Source: Candidatus Riflebacteria bacterium HGW-Riflebacteria-1
GTDB lineage: Bacteria; Muiribacteriota; Ozemobacteria; Ozemobacterales; Ozemobacteraceae
NCBI GenBank assembly: GCA_002839445.1
Contig: PGYB01000009.1
Span: forward strand, 62,001-126,000
DNA length: 64,000 nucleotides
Direction of reading: 5' to 3'
Part shown: positions 17,145 to 25,011 of the stretch, piece after piece
Layout of the letters: every line of letters begins with the position of its first letter
Numbering within the stretch: the stretch's first letter is position 1
Made by a program: the position numbers and the translations under genes
The notes under the pieces: generated by a model
Databases searched by the model: none
Seen by the model: only the letters and a program-made list of their open reading frames with translations
What the model was told of the DNA's origin: nothing

Positions 17145-17894
17145 CTACTGCGCCGACTCCCAGTATTGGCGCCGGGCTTCCATATAATGCGGGTTGAGCT
17201 TGATGGCTATTCTGAATTCTTCCATGGCTTCGTCATCAAGATCTTTTTTCTTGAGAATTACGCCGAGATGGAAATGCAGATCGGCATATTCAGGATGATC
17301 CTTGATCAGGCGCCGATACTCAGTTTCTGCCTGGTCGAGCAGGCCGAGGTCAGAAAAAACGGCACCGAGATCGATGGTAACACTGCTGCGCTCAAGCTTG
17401 TCGCCAAGCATTTCCTCGATAATCTGGCGGTATTCTTTTACCGCCTTGCTTATGGCGCCCTGATCTTCATAGATTCGCGCTACATGATAACGTGCTGCCG
17501 CGTAGCGCGGGTTAATCGCCAGCGCATTGGCAAAGCTGGCCAGCGCCTTGTCATAAGTTTTGTTTTCATAAAAAATCAGTCCGACGTTGAAGTGGGTGTC
17601 GGCAAAGCGCGGATTCAGAGTCAGAACCGATTCGTAAGAAGCAATCGCCTGGTCACGGTCGCCGAGTTCGCGGTATGAATGACCGAGATGGCTGTAATAA
17701 ACAGGATTTTTCGGGTTCTGATTGACTGCCTTGACGTAGCAGAAAGAGGCTTTGTCATACTGTTTCTTGAGATAAAAGGCGTTGCCGAGATAAAACAGCT
17801 TTTCATGATCGTTTGGGTGTGACCGCAAATGCTTGATGCAGGCGTCAATTACCTCGTCAAGCAATCCCTCGCGATAAGTCGCATTCTCTGCCAT
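17145..17894 (-). CDS. TPR-repeat protein
   Basis: 249 residues made almost wholly of tetratricopeptide repeats (about six units of 34 residues, with the A/G-Y-x-x-A spacing). No signal peptide or membrane helix, so cytoplasmic. It lies 19 bases after the unknown gene at 17914 and is probably the last gene of that three-gene operon. TPR proteins bind partners; upstream PilB or the phosphatase-like protein are candidates only by position. The same repeat style recurs in the 855-residue protein at 42.1 kb. Confidence 0.85.
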   Translation of the reverse strand: MAENATYREGLLDEVIDACIKHLRSHPNDHEKLFYLGNAFYLKKQYDKASFCYVKAVNQNPKNPVYYSHLGHSYRELGDRDQAIASYESVLTLNPRFADTHFNVGLIFYENKTYDKALASFANALAINPRYAAARYHVARIYEDQGAISKAVKEYRQIIEEMLGDKLERSSVTIDLGAVFSDLGLLDQAETEYRRLIKDHPEYADLHFHLGVILKKKDLDDEAMEEFRIAIKLNPHYMEARRQYWESAQ

Positions 17895-17913
17895 TAACTA
17901 TCTCCTGTTGCTT

Positions 17914-18633
17914 TCAGTCGAGCGATAGAACCGATTTTATGTCTTTGCCCAGCTTGGTGCGCGGGTCAAACCTTCTGAACGACGCTCTGTCAGTGCAATA
18001 CATGTGCAGCACTTCGAGACCTTCGTAGTTTCGCTTCTGCAGGCCCAGGCGCATGCCCATAAAATACGGCGCCAGCACCTTGAGGCCTTCTTCAGGCTCA
18101 CACTGTTCTTTCATGAAAAAACGATATTTGTGAATAACACCGTCATCGCGCCGGAAAATATCTACTTCAGGCTCTTCGAGGTGCTGCGAACGCGCCGAAA
18201 AGTTGCGAACATCGAAAAAATGCTGGCGATCGTAATCTTCGTAGATGTTAATGCCCCAGATATAAGGATTTCTAAACAGCCAGAGCGGAAAAACCGGACC
18301 GAGAAAATTCTTCAGGCTCGAAATGAGGTCGTAATTATACTCACTCTCGTGTATGCAGACATGCAGATTGCTGTTCTGCAGCCTGAAGCTGCCGCCATCG
18401 CTGAAACGCCCGTATATGCAATTTATCTTGTCAGGCTTTGGCAGGTTGATCAGAATCTTCTTGGTACGATCGTTGATCGTAGAATAGCTATCGTCGGGTT
18501 GATCGGTATACTCGACGCGTATATCCGCTACCGGAAAAGTGAAAATTTGCTCGAAAGCGCTTTGATAGACCTCGCGCTCCTTGCGCTCGCTCATGAATAA
18601 ATGTTGTTCTATGATCGGATCTGCTTCGTTCAT
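17914..18633 (-). CDS. Conserved-looking protein of unknown function
   Basis: 239 residues, soluble, no signal peptide. Rich in aromatic and charged residues (e.g. NPYIWGINIYEDYDRQHFF near 122-140). I recognise no domain. It sits 4 bases after the PP2C-like gene and 19 before the TPR gene, all on the minus strand, which suggests one functional unit. It starts with ATG at 18633, close behind the preceding stop. Confidence 0.7.
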   Translation of the reverse strand: MNEADPIIEQHLFMSERKEREVYQSAFEQIFTFPVADIRVEYTDQPDDSYSTINDRTKKILINLPKPDKINCIYGRFSDGGSFRLQNSNLHVCIHESEYNYDLISSLKNFLGPVFPLWLFRNPYIWGINIYEDYDRQHFFDVRNFSARSQHLEEPEVDIFRRDDGVIHKYRFFMKEQCEPEEGLKVLAPYFMGMRLGLQKRNYEGLEVLHMYCTDRASFRRFDPRTKLGKDIKSVLSLD

Positions 18634-18637
18634 AACT

Positions 18638-20179
18638 CTACTCCGTGCTGGCGTAAATAAAAGTGTAATCTTCCAACGGTCTGTTGCGTAATTTCTCAGG
18701 TATCAGCTGCTCTGCCAGGTTCGCCAGCAGATCATCTGCATACTGCTCAGGCATTTTGTCGAGAAGCATCTTGAGGTCTTCGCTGCCAAAACGGCTGCCT
18801 TGCGACCCGGCAAAATCAATCGCCCCGTCAGTATAAATTAAAATACCGTCTCCGGGCAACAACTGAATCACCTGATTCTGATACGGCTCGACACCCTGAT
18901 TGAAAAGCCCAAGGGGAACGCCTCCGGCCAGCACAGGTATTTCGACGTAGCCACTGCGCGGCCGATTGATCAGAGGTGTCGCGTGTCCGGCCAACGCCAG
19001 GGTCGCGCTACGCTCGTTCGCCTTTATCTGCAAGACAATAAGCGAAGCAAAAAGATCCAGCGACCTGTCGCCGCCCAGTCTTACTGACAGATTGTTAAGA
19101 AGTTCGGCCGGGCTCAGGCTGCTTTCGCACAGACAGCTGAGCATCGTGCGCAGCCGTAGAATATAAAGAGCGGCTTCGAGGCCTTTGCCTGAAGTTTTAC
19201 CGGCAATAATGAACATGCGATTGCCCGGCAGATTGATATAATCATGAAAATCACCGCTGTGCTCGCTGCTGTAGCCGGTCAGTTGCGCGATATCCCAGCC
19301 CGCTACTGCCTTTGCATTTTCGGGAAGCAGCTCGGCGAAAAGCTTCTGCGCCAGCCGACTTTCAGCCGCCGCCTGTTTGTCGTCAGCAGACTCACCGGGC
19401 AGGCGCTGATTGTGTAAAAGTATTGCCATGCTTGCGCAGAAGTGTTGTAAAAACGCCTTTTCGTGACCTGCAAATTCTGTTTTCAAAACAGACAGAGCAG
19501 CCAGCACTGCGAAAAGTTCGCCGCCGCACGATACCGGCATCAGCAGGCCATCTTCTGAATCGTTGCTGCGTGAAAAGCTCAGTGGCTTTATAAAGCTGCC
19601 CGGCTGCCTGAGTGCTCTGCTGTCAACGCAACTGTTGATGCGATTGGTTAATTCTTCGACCAGACCGTCAGCGGCTTTGATCGTTTCGCTCTTTTGCCGC
19701 GAGTTAATGCGCGCTCCGCCGGCAAAGGCAAGCTTGCCGGCGCTGATTGTGTAAATAGCAAAGATTTTATCTGGCATCTGTTCGACAAGCATGTGCAGAG
19801 CACGGTCTATGCTGCTTTCTGTGCTGCTCATTGGCTCTGCCAGGTGCAGAAGATAATGAATGCTTGTTGTGTCAGCCACGGCGGCAGCTGCAGAACCCTG
19901 ATTTTCCGGAGCGTCAGATGTCGCAGAATCATCAGCCGTGGCGCTTGTATTTACAGGAATTTCAGGTTTGACTTTTCCGCGAACGGCAAGATACACCAGC
20001 AGCGAAAGACCGGCCAGCAGAACGCTCAGCGCAAGGCCGGCCGGTCGCCCGCCAACATCACGCCAGCCAAGTTCCCTCACCAGAACGGTCAGAGAAACGA
20101 CAACCAGGCCGAAGCTTATTTGCATAAGCCGCAACCGTTGCGGATTATCAAGTTTAAACATTTCTTTCATGCGGTTCAA
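18638..20179 (-). CDS. Membrane SpoIIE/PP2C-like protein, degenerate
   Basis: 513 residues. Two membrane helices (about 18-35 and 47-66), an Ala/Ser/Asp linker (70-105), a GAF-like domain (about 105-255) and a C-terminal SpoIIE/PP2C domain (about 285-513). The SGDF motif (308-311) and YTDG (449-452) are present. The usual GDVSG metal motif reads GKTSG (327-331), so its Asp is Lys328, and the late DD(I/M)T motif reads EDYT (503-506). Such changes should weaken metal binding. The family usually dephosphorylates anti-sigma-factor antagonists. First gene of an operon with the unknown and TPR genes. Confidence 0.8.
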   Translation of the reverse strand: MNRMKEMFKLDNPQRLRLMQISFGLVVVSLTVLVRELGWRDVGGRPAGLALSVLLAGLSLLVYLAVRGKVKPEIPVNTSATADDSATSDAPENQGSAAAAVADTTSIHYLLHLAEPMSSTESSIDRALHMLVEQMPDKIFAIYTISAGKLAFAGGARINSRQKSETIKAADGLVEELTNRINSCVDSRALRQPGSFIKPLSFSRSNDSEDGLLMPVSCGGELFAVLAALSVLKTEFAGHEKAFLQHFCASMAILLHNQRLPGESADDKQAAAESRLAQKLFAELLPENAKAVAGWDIAQLTGYSSEHSGDFHDYINLPGNRMFIIAGKTSGKGLEAALYILRLRTMLSCLCESSLSPAELLNNLSVRLGGDRSLDLFASLIVLQIKANERSATLALAGHATPLINRPRSGYVEIPVLAGGVPLGLFNQGVEPYQNQVIQLLPGDGILIYTDGAIDFAGSQGSRFGSEDLKMLLDKMPEQYADDLLANLAEQLIPEKLRNRPLEDYTFIYASTE

Positions 20180-20225
20180 AGTCTAACTGTAATCAACATC
20201 TCAGTCAATAAGTCCTGCAAAAGAC

Positions 20226-20254
20226 GCCGGGGCCGTCGCAATGACAGCCCCGGC
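20226..20254 (-). terminator. Terminator after the HEAT-repeat gene
   Basis: Eight-base-pair GC stem (20226-20233 with 20247-20254), followed on the minus strand by GTCTTTT. The loop contains TGTCATTGCGA on the minus strand, the same 11-mer that starts the dispersed repeats near 26.0-26.2 kb. Confidence 0.65.
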
Positions 20255-20288
20255 ACCTTTGGTCCTGCTTGGGAATCAACAGATCGGG

Positions 20289-20735
20289 TCAGGCGGCCCG
20301 ATAATTCTCGTATGAACGCATCGAACGGGTTTCGAGCCTGCCGCAGTGACTTGTCAGCGCTTCAATCGCGGCCGGGTCGCCAATACGGGTGAGCGCTTCG
20401 CCAGCTGCCAGGCTGACTTCTTCGCGAGGATCTTCGAGTGCCTCGATCAAGGCTTCTACTACTGCAGTGCCGCGACGGTCGCCAAGCTGAATGCAGGAAA
20501 TACGGCGAATGCGCCAGTCAGGGCTGCTCAGACCTTTGATGTAGCGCCAGGTCTGGTCGACCGGGGTTACCGTAGCGATCGGAACAACTTTGCGGCGTGC
20601 TCTGGGCAGGCCTGAATCCTTATCGGCGCCACCGGTCAGGCGGCTCCAGATAACTGAGAATACCTTTTCGAACATGAACCAGCCCGTGAAGTAAACCAGG
20701 GTCAGCGCAATTATTTTAACTTCCAGTTGCCACAT
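20289..20735 (-). CDS. Membrane-anchored HEAT-repeat protein
   Basis: 148 residues. N-terminal membrane helix (about 7-22), basic linker, then two HEAT repeats (about 65-125) with the DW.IR..C and EEVS.AAGEAL.RI patterns of PBS-lyase-like HEAT units. HEAT repeats bind proteins; no enzymatic role is implied. It stands alone with its own terminator. GGAGGCTAATTATG places a good ribosome site before the start. Confidence 0.75.
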   Translation of the reverse strand: MWQLEVKIIALTLVYFTGWFMFEKVFSVIWSRLTGGADKDSGLPRARRKVVPIATVTPVDQTWRYIKGLSSPDWRIRRISCIQLGDRRGTAVVEALIEALEDPREEVSLAAGEALTRIGDPAAIEALTSHCGRLETRSMRSYENYRAA

Positions 20736-20880
20736 AATTAGCCTCCAGCATTTTATTCTGGAAAACTCATCGGCATTATGCGTGCAATAAATTAGCCTTT
20801 CGTTAACATTAAGCGAATAGTTAAATTACTGATAACTACATAAACAAAGCAGACTCAAACACTCGCTTAGTTGAACCTGC

Positions 20881-21020
20881 CAAGGGCGTAGGCGGGCATC
20901 CCATAAGCGTAAGCTTGTGAGCCGAGCACCTGTTGACTCAAAAGCTCCAGCAATCGAGAAGTCGATGAGGCGAGTCGCTGGAGCGAGTCGCTGGAGCGTT
21001 GGGATCCCGCCGAGAGCCCG
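20881..21020 (+). ncRNA. Candidate structured element, copy 1
   Basis: The 348 bases between the HEAT gene and the hydrolase gene hold no gene but this element. Plus strand: GGGC (20884-20887) pairs with GCCC (21016-21019); GGCGGG (20891-20896) with CCCGCC (21006-21011); the strands between form an internal loop GTA/GAGA; CCCA (20900-20903) pairs with TGGG (21000-21003). Inside is a variable arm with GCTCCAGC/GCTGGAGC and ATCGA-GAAG-TCGAT. A second copy lies at 52417-52544 with a different arm. Identity unknown; it could be an RNA, or a mobile palindromic unit. Strand preference is inferred from a G-U pair in copy 2. Confidence 0.45.
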
Positions 21021-21083
21021 ATTTATGAAGTATACCCAGTATTAAATTTGTTTATTAAAATGAGACGTAGGATTAGTTCTGAT

Positions 21084-22643
21084 TCACCAGCCTGATATAT
21101 CAATTGGCCAGGGGTCGGTCTGCGGCGAAACTTCGCCTTTGAACACCTGCAGAAGAGCTTTGACCGCGGGAGTTCTGAAGCCAAAAGTGGCGGCGCACGT
21201 TTTTATCTGTGGCAGATCAGCCAGGTCATAGGGATTGCGCAGCGCTGCTACAGCGAACTGCGTGATTCTTTGCGAAAACAGCTTTATTGCCTCAAGCTGA
21301 CCCTTAAAAAGATGCGCGTTGTAGGTCAAAAAAACCATTTGATCAACAGCTTTGCCGAGAGCGACTTCTGTGTCTATAAGAGCGATCAGATCTGCTCCTG
21401 TTGCCTTGGGATCATACACGATGGTTTCTGCCTGCGGGTATTCCTGCTCAATCAGCGCTTTGAGACTTCCCTGCCGGTGCTCTTCTTCAACCTGCACCAG
21501 CGCCGAAATTTGCGGAACGCAGAAGACTGTGCGCCCCTTCGCCGCGTCGAGCGGCACCATTGAAGACTCATAACGCAGAAAACGCACCGACTCAGCGTGC
21601 AATCGCTCAATCAGAGGTTCGTGCTGCTTTTTCAACTCCGGCAGCTCAATTCTTGCGCCTTGCTGGGCAAGCTTTTTGCGTGCGTGCTCGATGCGGTGCA
21701 GACTTTCTTCGAGACGCTGGCCAGTGGCCGGATTCGTCGACAGACTTCGCAGTATCGTCTCGGCTGCCAGTCGCTGCTGTTCGATGCTGTGGCAGATGAG
21801 CAAAAGGTCGGCGCCGGCATGAAACGACAGGTTAGCGGCCTGCGCGATGCCATAAGATTCAGTTATCGCGCCCATTTCAAGGTCGTCGGTGACCAGGATT
21901 CCCTTGAATCCAAGTTTTTCGCGCAGAAGCCCGGTGAGGACTGAATGCGACAGAGTTGCCGGCAGATCTTTTGTCTTCTCATATGCCGGAAAGAAAACGT
22001 GCGCGGTCATGATCGCGGCGACATCATTCTTAATGGCTTCGGCAAATGGCAGTAATTCAAAGCGTTCGAGTCTTTCGGCATCGTAAGGAATTGACGGCAG
22101 GGTCAGGTGCGAGTCAACCCGGGCGTGTCCCTTGCCGGGAAAGTGCTTGGCGCAGGCAAGAACGCCGGCTTTCTGCAGTCCGCGAATTGCCGCGCAGCCG
22201 TATTCAGCAACGCGCTGCGGCGTGTCGGCGAACGATCGCGCCCCAATACCTGGATTGTCGGGGTGGTTTATATCGAGAACTGGTGCCAGGTTCCAGTTCA
22301 GGCCGAGACTGAGCATTTCGCGGCCAATGGCTTCATGGCATTGCTCGGTGAGCTCTATGCTGCCAGTAGCTGACAGAGCCATTGCCGAAGGAAACAGGCT
22401 GCCGCGGCTCAGTATGCGCAGCACCAGACCGCCTTCCTGGTCGATAGAGGTGAAAACCTTCTGCCCGGCCGCTTCGTTGATGCGCGCCAGATGTGCGGGC
22501 AACTGTGCGGGGTCTGAAAGGTTGCGCGCAAAGACAATTACGCCGCCGATTCCCCATTCTTCGACAAACCGTAAAAATTCACTGCTCGGCTCTTCGCCCT
22601 GGTAGCCCACGATAAACAACTGCCCGATCTGCTTTTTGTCCAT
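21084..22643 (-). CDS. nagZ: GH3 beta-N-acetylhexosaminidase (NagZ-like)
   Basis: 519 residues from ATG at 22643 (AGGA seven bases upstream). Glycoside hydrolase family 3 barrel in residues ~3-330, with IDQEGG near 67-72 and the NagZ signature KHFPGKGH at 166-173 followed by DSH, which supplies the histidine-aspartate acid/base pair; the nucleophile is in VTDDLEMG (about 251-258). A C-terminal GH3_C-like domain (about 360-500) makes it longer than enterobacterial NagZ (~340). It cleaves GlcNAc from peptidoglycan fragments; no signal peptide, so cytoplasmic recycling. The NamZ-like gene at 50-51 kb could act in the same pathway. Confidence 0.85.
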   Translation of the reverse strand: MDKKQIGQLFIVGYQGEEPSSEFLRFVEEWGIGGVIVFARNLSDPAQLPAHLARINEAAGQKVFTSIDQEGGLVLRILSRGSLFPSAMALSATGSIELTEQCHEAIGREMLSLGLNWNLAPVLDINHPDNPGIGARSFADTPQRVAEYGCAAIRGLQKAGVLACAKHFPGKGHARVDSHLTLPSIPYDAERLERFELLPFAEAIKNDVAAIMTAHVFFPAYEKTKDLPATLSHSVLTGLLREKLGFKGILVTDDLEMGAITESYGIAQAANLSFHAGADLLLICHSIEQQRLAAETILRSLSTNPATGQRLEESLHRIEHARKKLAQQGARIELPELKKQHEPLIERLHAESVRFLRYESSMVPLDAAKGRTVFCVPQISALVQVEEEHRQGSLKALIEQEYPQAETIVYDPKATGADLIALIDTEVALGKAVDQMVFLTYNAHLFKGQLEAIKLFSQRITQFAVAALRNPYDLADLPQIKTCAATFGFRTPAVKALLQVFKGEVSPQTDPWPIDISGW

Positions 22644-22703
22644 AGTTTTTTCCTGTAATGCCAAAAAATCGCCTTTGGTGTTTTAACAAGCGGCAGGATA
22701 GGG

Positions 22704-22709
22704 TATAAT
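22704..22709 (+). promoter_or_regulatory. -10 box before the beta-propeller gene
   Basis: Perfect TATAAT 31 bases before the start codon, with TTTTAA 17 bases further upstream as a poor -35. A good ribosome site (AAGGAG) follows. Confidence 0.4.
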
Positions 22710-22739
22710 TCAATTGCGAAATTTTCAAGGAGAACTCAC

Positions 22740-24158
22740 ATGTATTGTTTCAGATGCGGAAGCAAATTGCCGCCAAGGGTTGTAAACTGCCCCGACTGCG
22801 ACACCCCGCAAAAAAGGCGTCAGCGCTATCGTCGACGCATGATTCTTGGTCTCGTTATTTTTCTGGCCGGCGCTGTTGCCGGCAGCCTGTTTGATACATT
22901 TTTCTTTCAGGGACGCGCCTGGGAACACTCTTTTTTAGGAGCGCTCAATTCATCGGAAACCGCCAGCCAGACTGCTGTGCTCGATTTGTCGTCAGCCTCC
23001 GCCTCTTTTGCCATCAAGCATACGCCAGTGTCTCCAGAAGACATGGTCGGGTTCGATCCGCAAGTGCTTGCCAGGCTTGGTGACCAGGCATTGGCCACCA
23101 CGACGCCTGCCGAGAGTTCTGAATTCCAGGAGACTGTCGCTGGCGTTATCAATGCCAATAAGGCTGAGATTGCTTCAGCTCAGCCTCAATTCGAAGTAGC
23201 GTCAGACGCTCAGGAAATGATAGAAGCTTCGCCATCTGCGGCGTTGCCAGTCACAACAGATGTGCCGGCTGCCAGCTCCCCGGTTCCGGCTGGCCGCCTT
23301 GTTTACGCCAGCGTTGACACTCTCGAAAAGGGAGATGGCAGCAACTACCATGGCATGCTGGCGCGCGATAGCAGCGAACTAATTTTTTCCTCTAACCGGC
23401 TTAAAATTAATGGAAAAAATGTCTATCAGTGCTTCAGCAAAAAGCCCGAGGCCGCTGCAAAGGCTTCGCGCGTGTTCGAGTGGCCGGGCAACGTCTGGAC
23501 ACCTGAACTGACACCAGATGGTAAAAAGATCGTTTTTTCAAGTGACAGCGCCAGCCCCGAGCATATCTTTGTTCATGATCGCGGCACAGGCAAGACGACT
23601 GCGTTGACGAGCGGTGACAGCAAGAATATGATGAGTGCAGTCTCGCCTGATGGCCGCCTGGTTGCCTTTGCTTCGGCCCAGAAGGGTAAAGCCAACAACA
23701 TCTGGCTGATTGGAATCGACGGCAGTAACCTTTTGCAGCTGACTTCGAGTGCCGAAGACGATCGCGAACCGCGCTGGTCGGCTGACGGCTCGACTCTGTA
23801 TTTTACCAGAATTTATACCTTCATGAAGAAGTCGCATATCATGAAGGTTCAGCTTGAGCCTCTTGGCGAAGCCCAGCCGGTAATTGCGACTGAGCGCCGC
23901 AACTGGTTGCCGGATGTTTCGCCCGACGGAAGCACGCTGGTATACGTTCGCTCCGAAAGCGAAGATGGCAGCAAAAATCGGCTGGTAGTGCGACATCTTG
24001 CCAGCGGTGAAGAGGCGGTAGTCAAGCCGCTTGGTGAGGCTGACTGCCTGAGACCGATCTGGACTCACGATAGCTCAGGCCTTGTTTTTCACGCAACTGT
24101 TGCGAACAGTCGCAGTCTCTACCTGGCCAGATTCAAGCGCGATCAACAGGGTAACTGA
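22740..24158 (+). CDS. Zinc-ribbon, membrane and TolB-like propeller protein
   Basis: 472 residues. Residues 1-22 form a zinc ribbon (Cys3, Cys6, Cys17, Cys20), then a basic stretch and one membrane helix (about 34-53), a low-complexity linker to ~180 and a C-terminal propeller of about six PD40 repeats (about 185-470), with PDGKKIVFSSD, SPDGRLVAFAS and SPDGSTLVYVR. This topology puts the propeller outside the cytoplasm. Start ATG has AAGGAG seven bases upstream. The PrsW-like gene starts at the base after its stop codon and also carries a zinc ribbon. Function unknown. Confidence 0.8.
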   Translation: MYCFRCGSKLPPRVVNCPDCDTPQKRRQRYRRRMILGLVIFLAGAVAGSLFDTFFFQGRAWEHSFLGALNSSETASQTAVLDLSSASASFAIKHTPVSPEDMVGFDPQVLARLGDQALATTTPAESSEFQETVAGVINANKAEIASAQPQFEVASDAQEMIEASPSAALPVTTDVPAASSPVPAGRLVYASVDTLEKGDGSNYHGMLARDSSELIFSSNRLKINGKNVYQCFSKKPEAAAKASRVFEWPGNVWTPELTPDGKKIVFSSDSASPEHIFVHDRGTGKTTALTSGDSKNMMSAVSPDGRLVAFASAQKGKANNIWLIGIDGSNLLQLTSSAEDDREPRWSADGSTLYFTRIYTFMKKSHIMKVQLEPLGEAQPVIATERRNWLPDVSPDGSTLVYVRSESEDGSKNRLVVRHLASGEEAVVKPLGEADCLRPIWTHDSSGLVFHATVANSRSLYLARFKRDQQGN

Positions 24159-25001
24159 TTGAGTTCCACTGACGAAATGTTTTTTCCGGTGCTGCTTTTG
24201 CTGCCGATCGGCCTGTTTTATCTGGTTTTTCGCCGAAACTGGGTAGACAGCGAATTGCGCGCTGCGTTTGTAACCGGGCTGCTTTTTGGTGGCGCAGCGA
24301 TTCTCATTGCCCGGGTCTGTTATGTTCCGATTGAGATGTATCTCGGAACTGACCTGCGCACCTTTATTTCCGGTCCGCGCTCCTGGTGGATAACTCTTTT
24401 GACAAGCATCGGCGTGATCGGATTTGTTGAAGAGGGTTTGAAGGCGGGTGGGGGACTTGTTGCGAGCTATCAGGTCAGCTTTTTGAAACGGCCGGCAGCT
24501 ATTTTTATGGCGTTTTGCGGCAGCGCGCTGGCTTTCTCGCTGCTCGAAAACGTGCAATACTACCTTGTTTTCGGTGCTGGCACGGTGATGCCGAGAATTA
24601 TCGTCAGCTCAAGCGCACATCTGTTTTTTGGATGTATAAGCTCGGCAGTGGCGGCCATAGCGCTTTCTCGCACGACGCGCGCAGATTCAGTCGTTTCTAT
24701 GCGTATTCTGCTCGGCATATTGATTGCGGCGATCGCCCATGGTTTTTTCGATTTTCTGGTTTTTCATTTTGCTGTTCAAGCGGCCAGTGGTGTTATTGTC
24801 AGCCTGGTAATCCTGTTTTTGTTCGGCATACAGGAAGCCTGGATCGCGGTTCTGCGCGCTGATTCGCAGCATGAGGTCGGTCTTATGGTCTGTGCCGGCT
24901 GTGGTGCTTTTTCGATCGAGCGTTCGCGTTTTTGCGGGTTTTGTGGTTCGAGAGTAATAAAGAAACAGAGAAATGTTTCAATACAGGTCGGTGACAGCTG
25001 A
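24159..25001 (+). CDS. prsW: PrsW-like intramembrane protease with zinc ribbon
   Basis: 280 residues from TTG at 24159, directly after the preceding stop. About eight membrane helices. The PrsW/CPBP-like catalytic motifs are visible: EEGLK at 91-95, LLEN at 128-131, SAHLFFG at 152-158 and HGFFD at 194-198. PrsW cuts anti-sigma factors within the membrane. Unusual is a C-terminal zinc ribbon (Cys245, 248, 259, 262) on the cytoplasmic tail. The preceding gene has a zinc ribbon too, so both may respond to a shared partner (inference). Confidence 0.8.
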   Translation: MSSTDEMFFPVLLLLPIGLFYLVFRRNWVDSELRAAFVTGLLFGGAAILIARVCYVPIEMYLGTDLRTFISGPRSWWITLLTSIGVIGFVEEGLKAGGGLVASYQVSFLKRPAAIFMAFCGSALAFSLLENVQYYLVFGAGTVMPRIIVSSSAHLFFGCISSAVAAIALSRTTRADSVVSMRILLGILIAAIAHGFFDFLVFHFAVQAASGVIVSLVILFLFGIQEAWIAVLRADSQHEVGLMVCAGCGAFSIERSRFCGFCGSRVIKKQRNVSIQVGDS

Positions 25002-25011
25002 GGAGGGTTCT

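Noticed and set aside
20226..20254. GC hairpin considered as a dispersed repeat only
   Set aside because: Its position just after a stop codon and the following T-run make a terminator the simpler reading; the repeat link is kept as a note.
20881..21020. Known riboswitch such as GEMM or T-box
   Set aside because: The conserved cores of those classes are not visible and no plus-strand gene follows.
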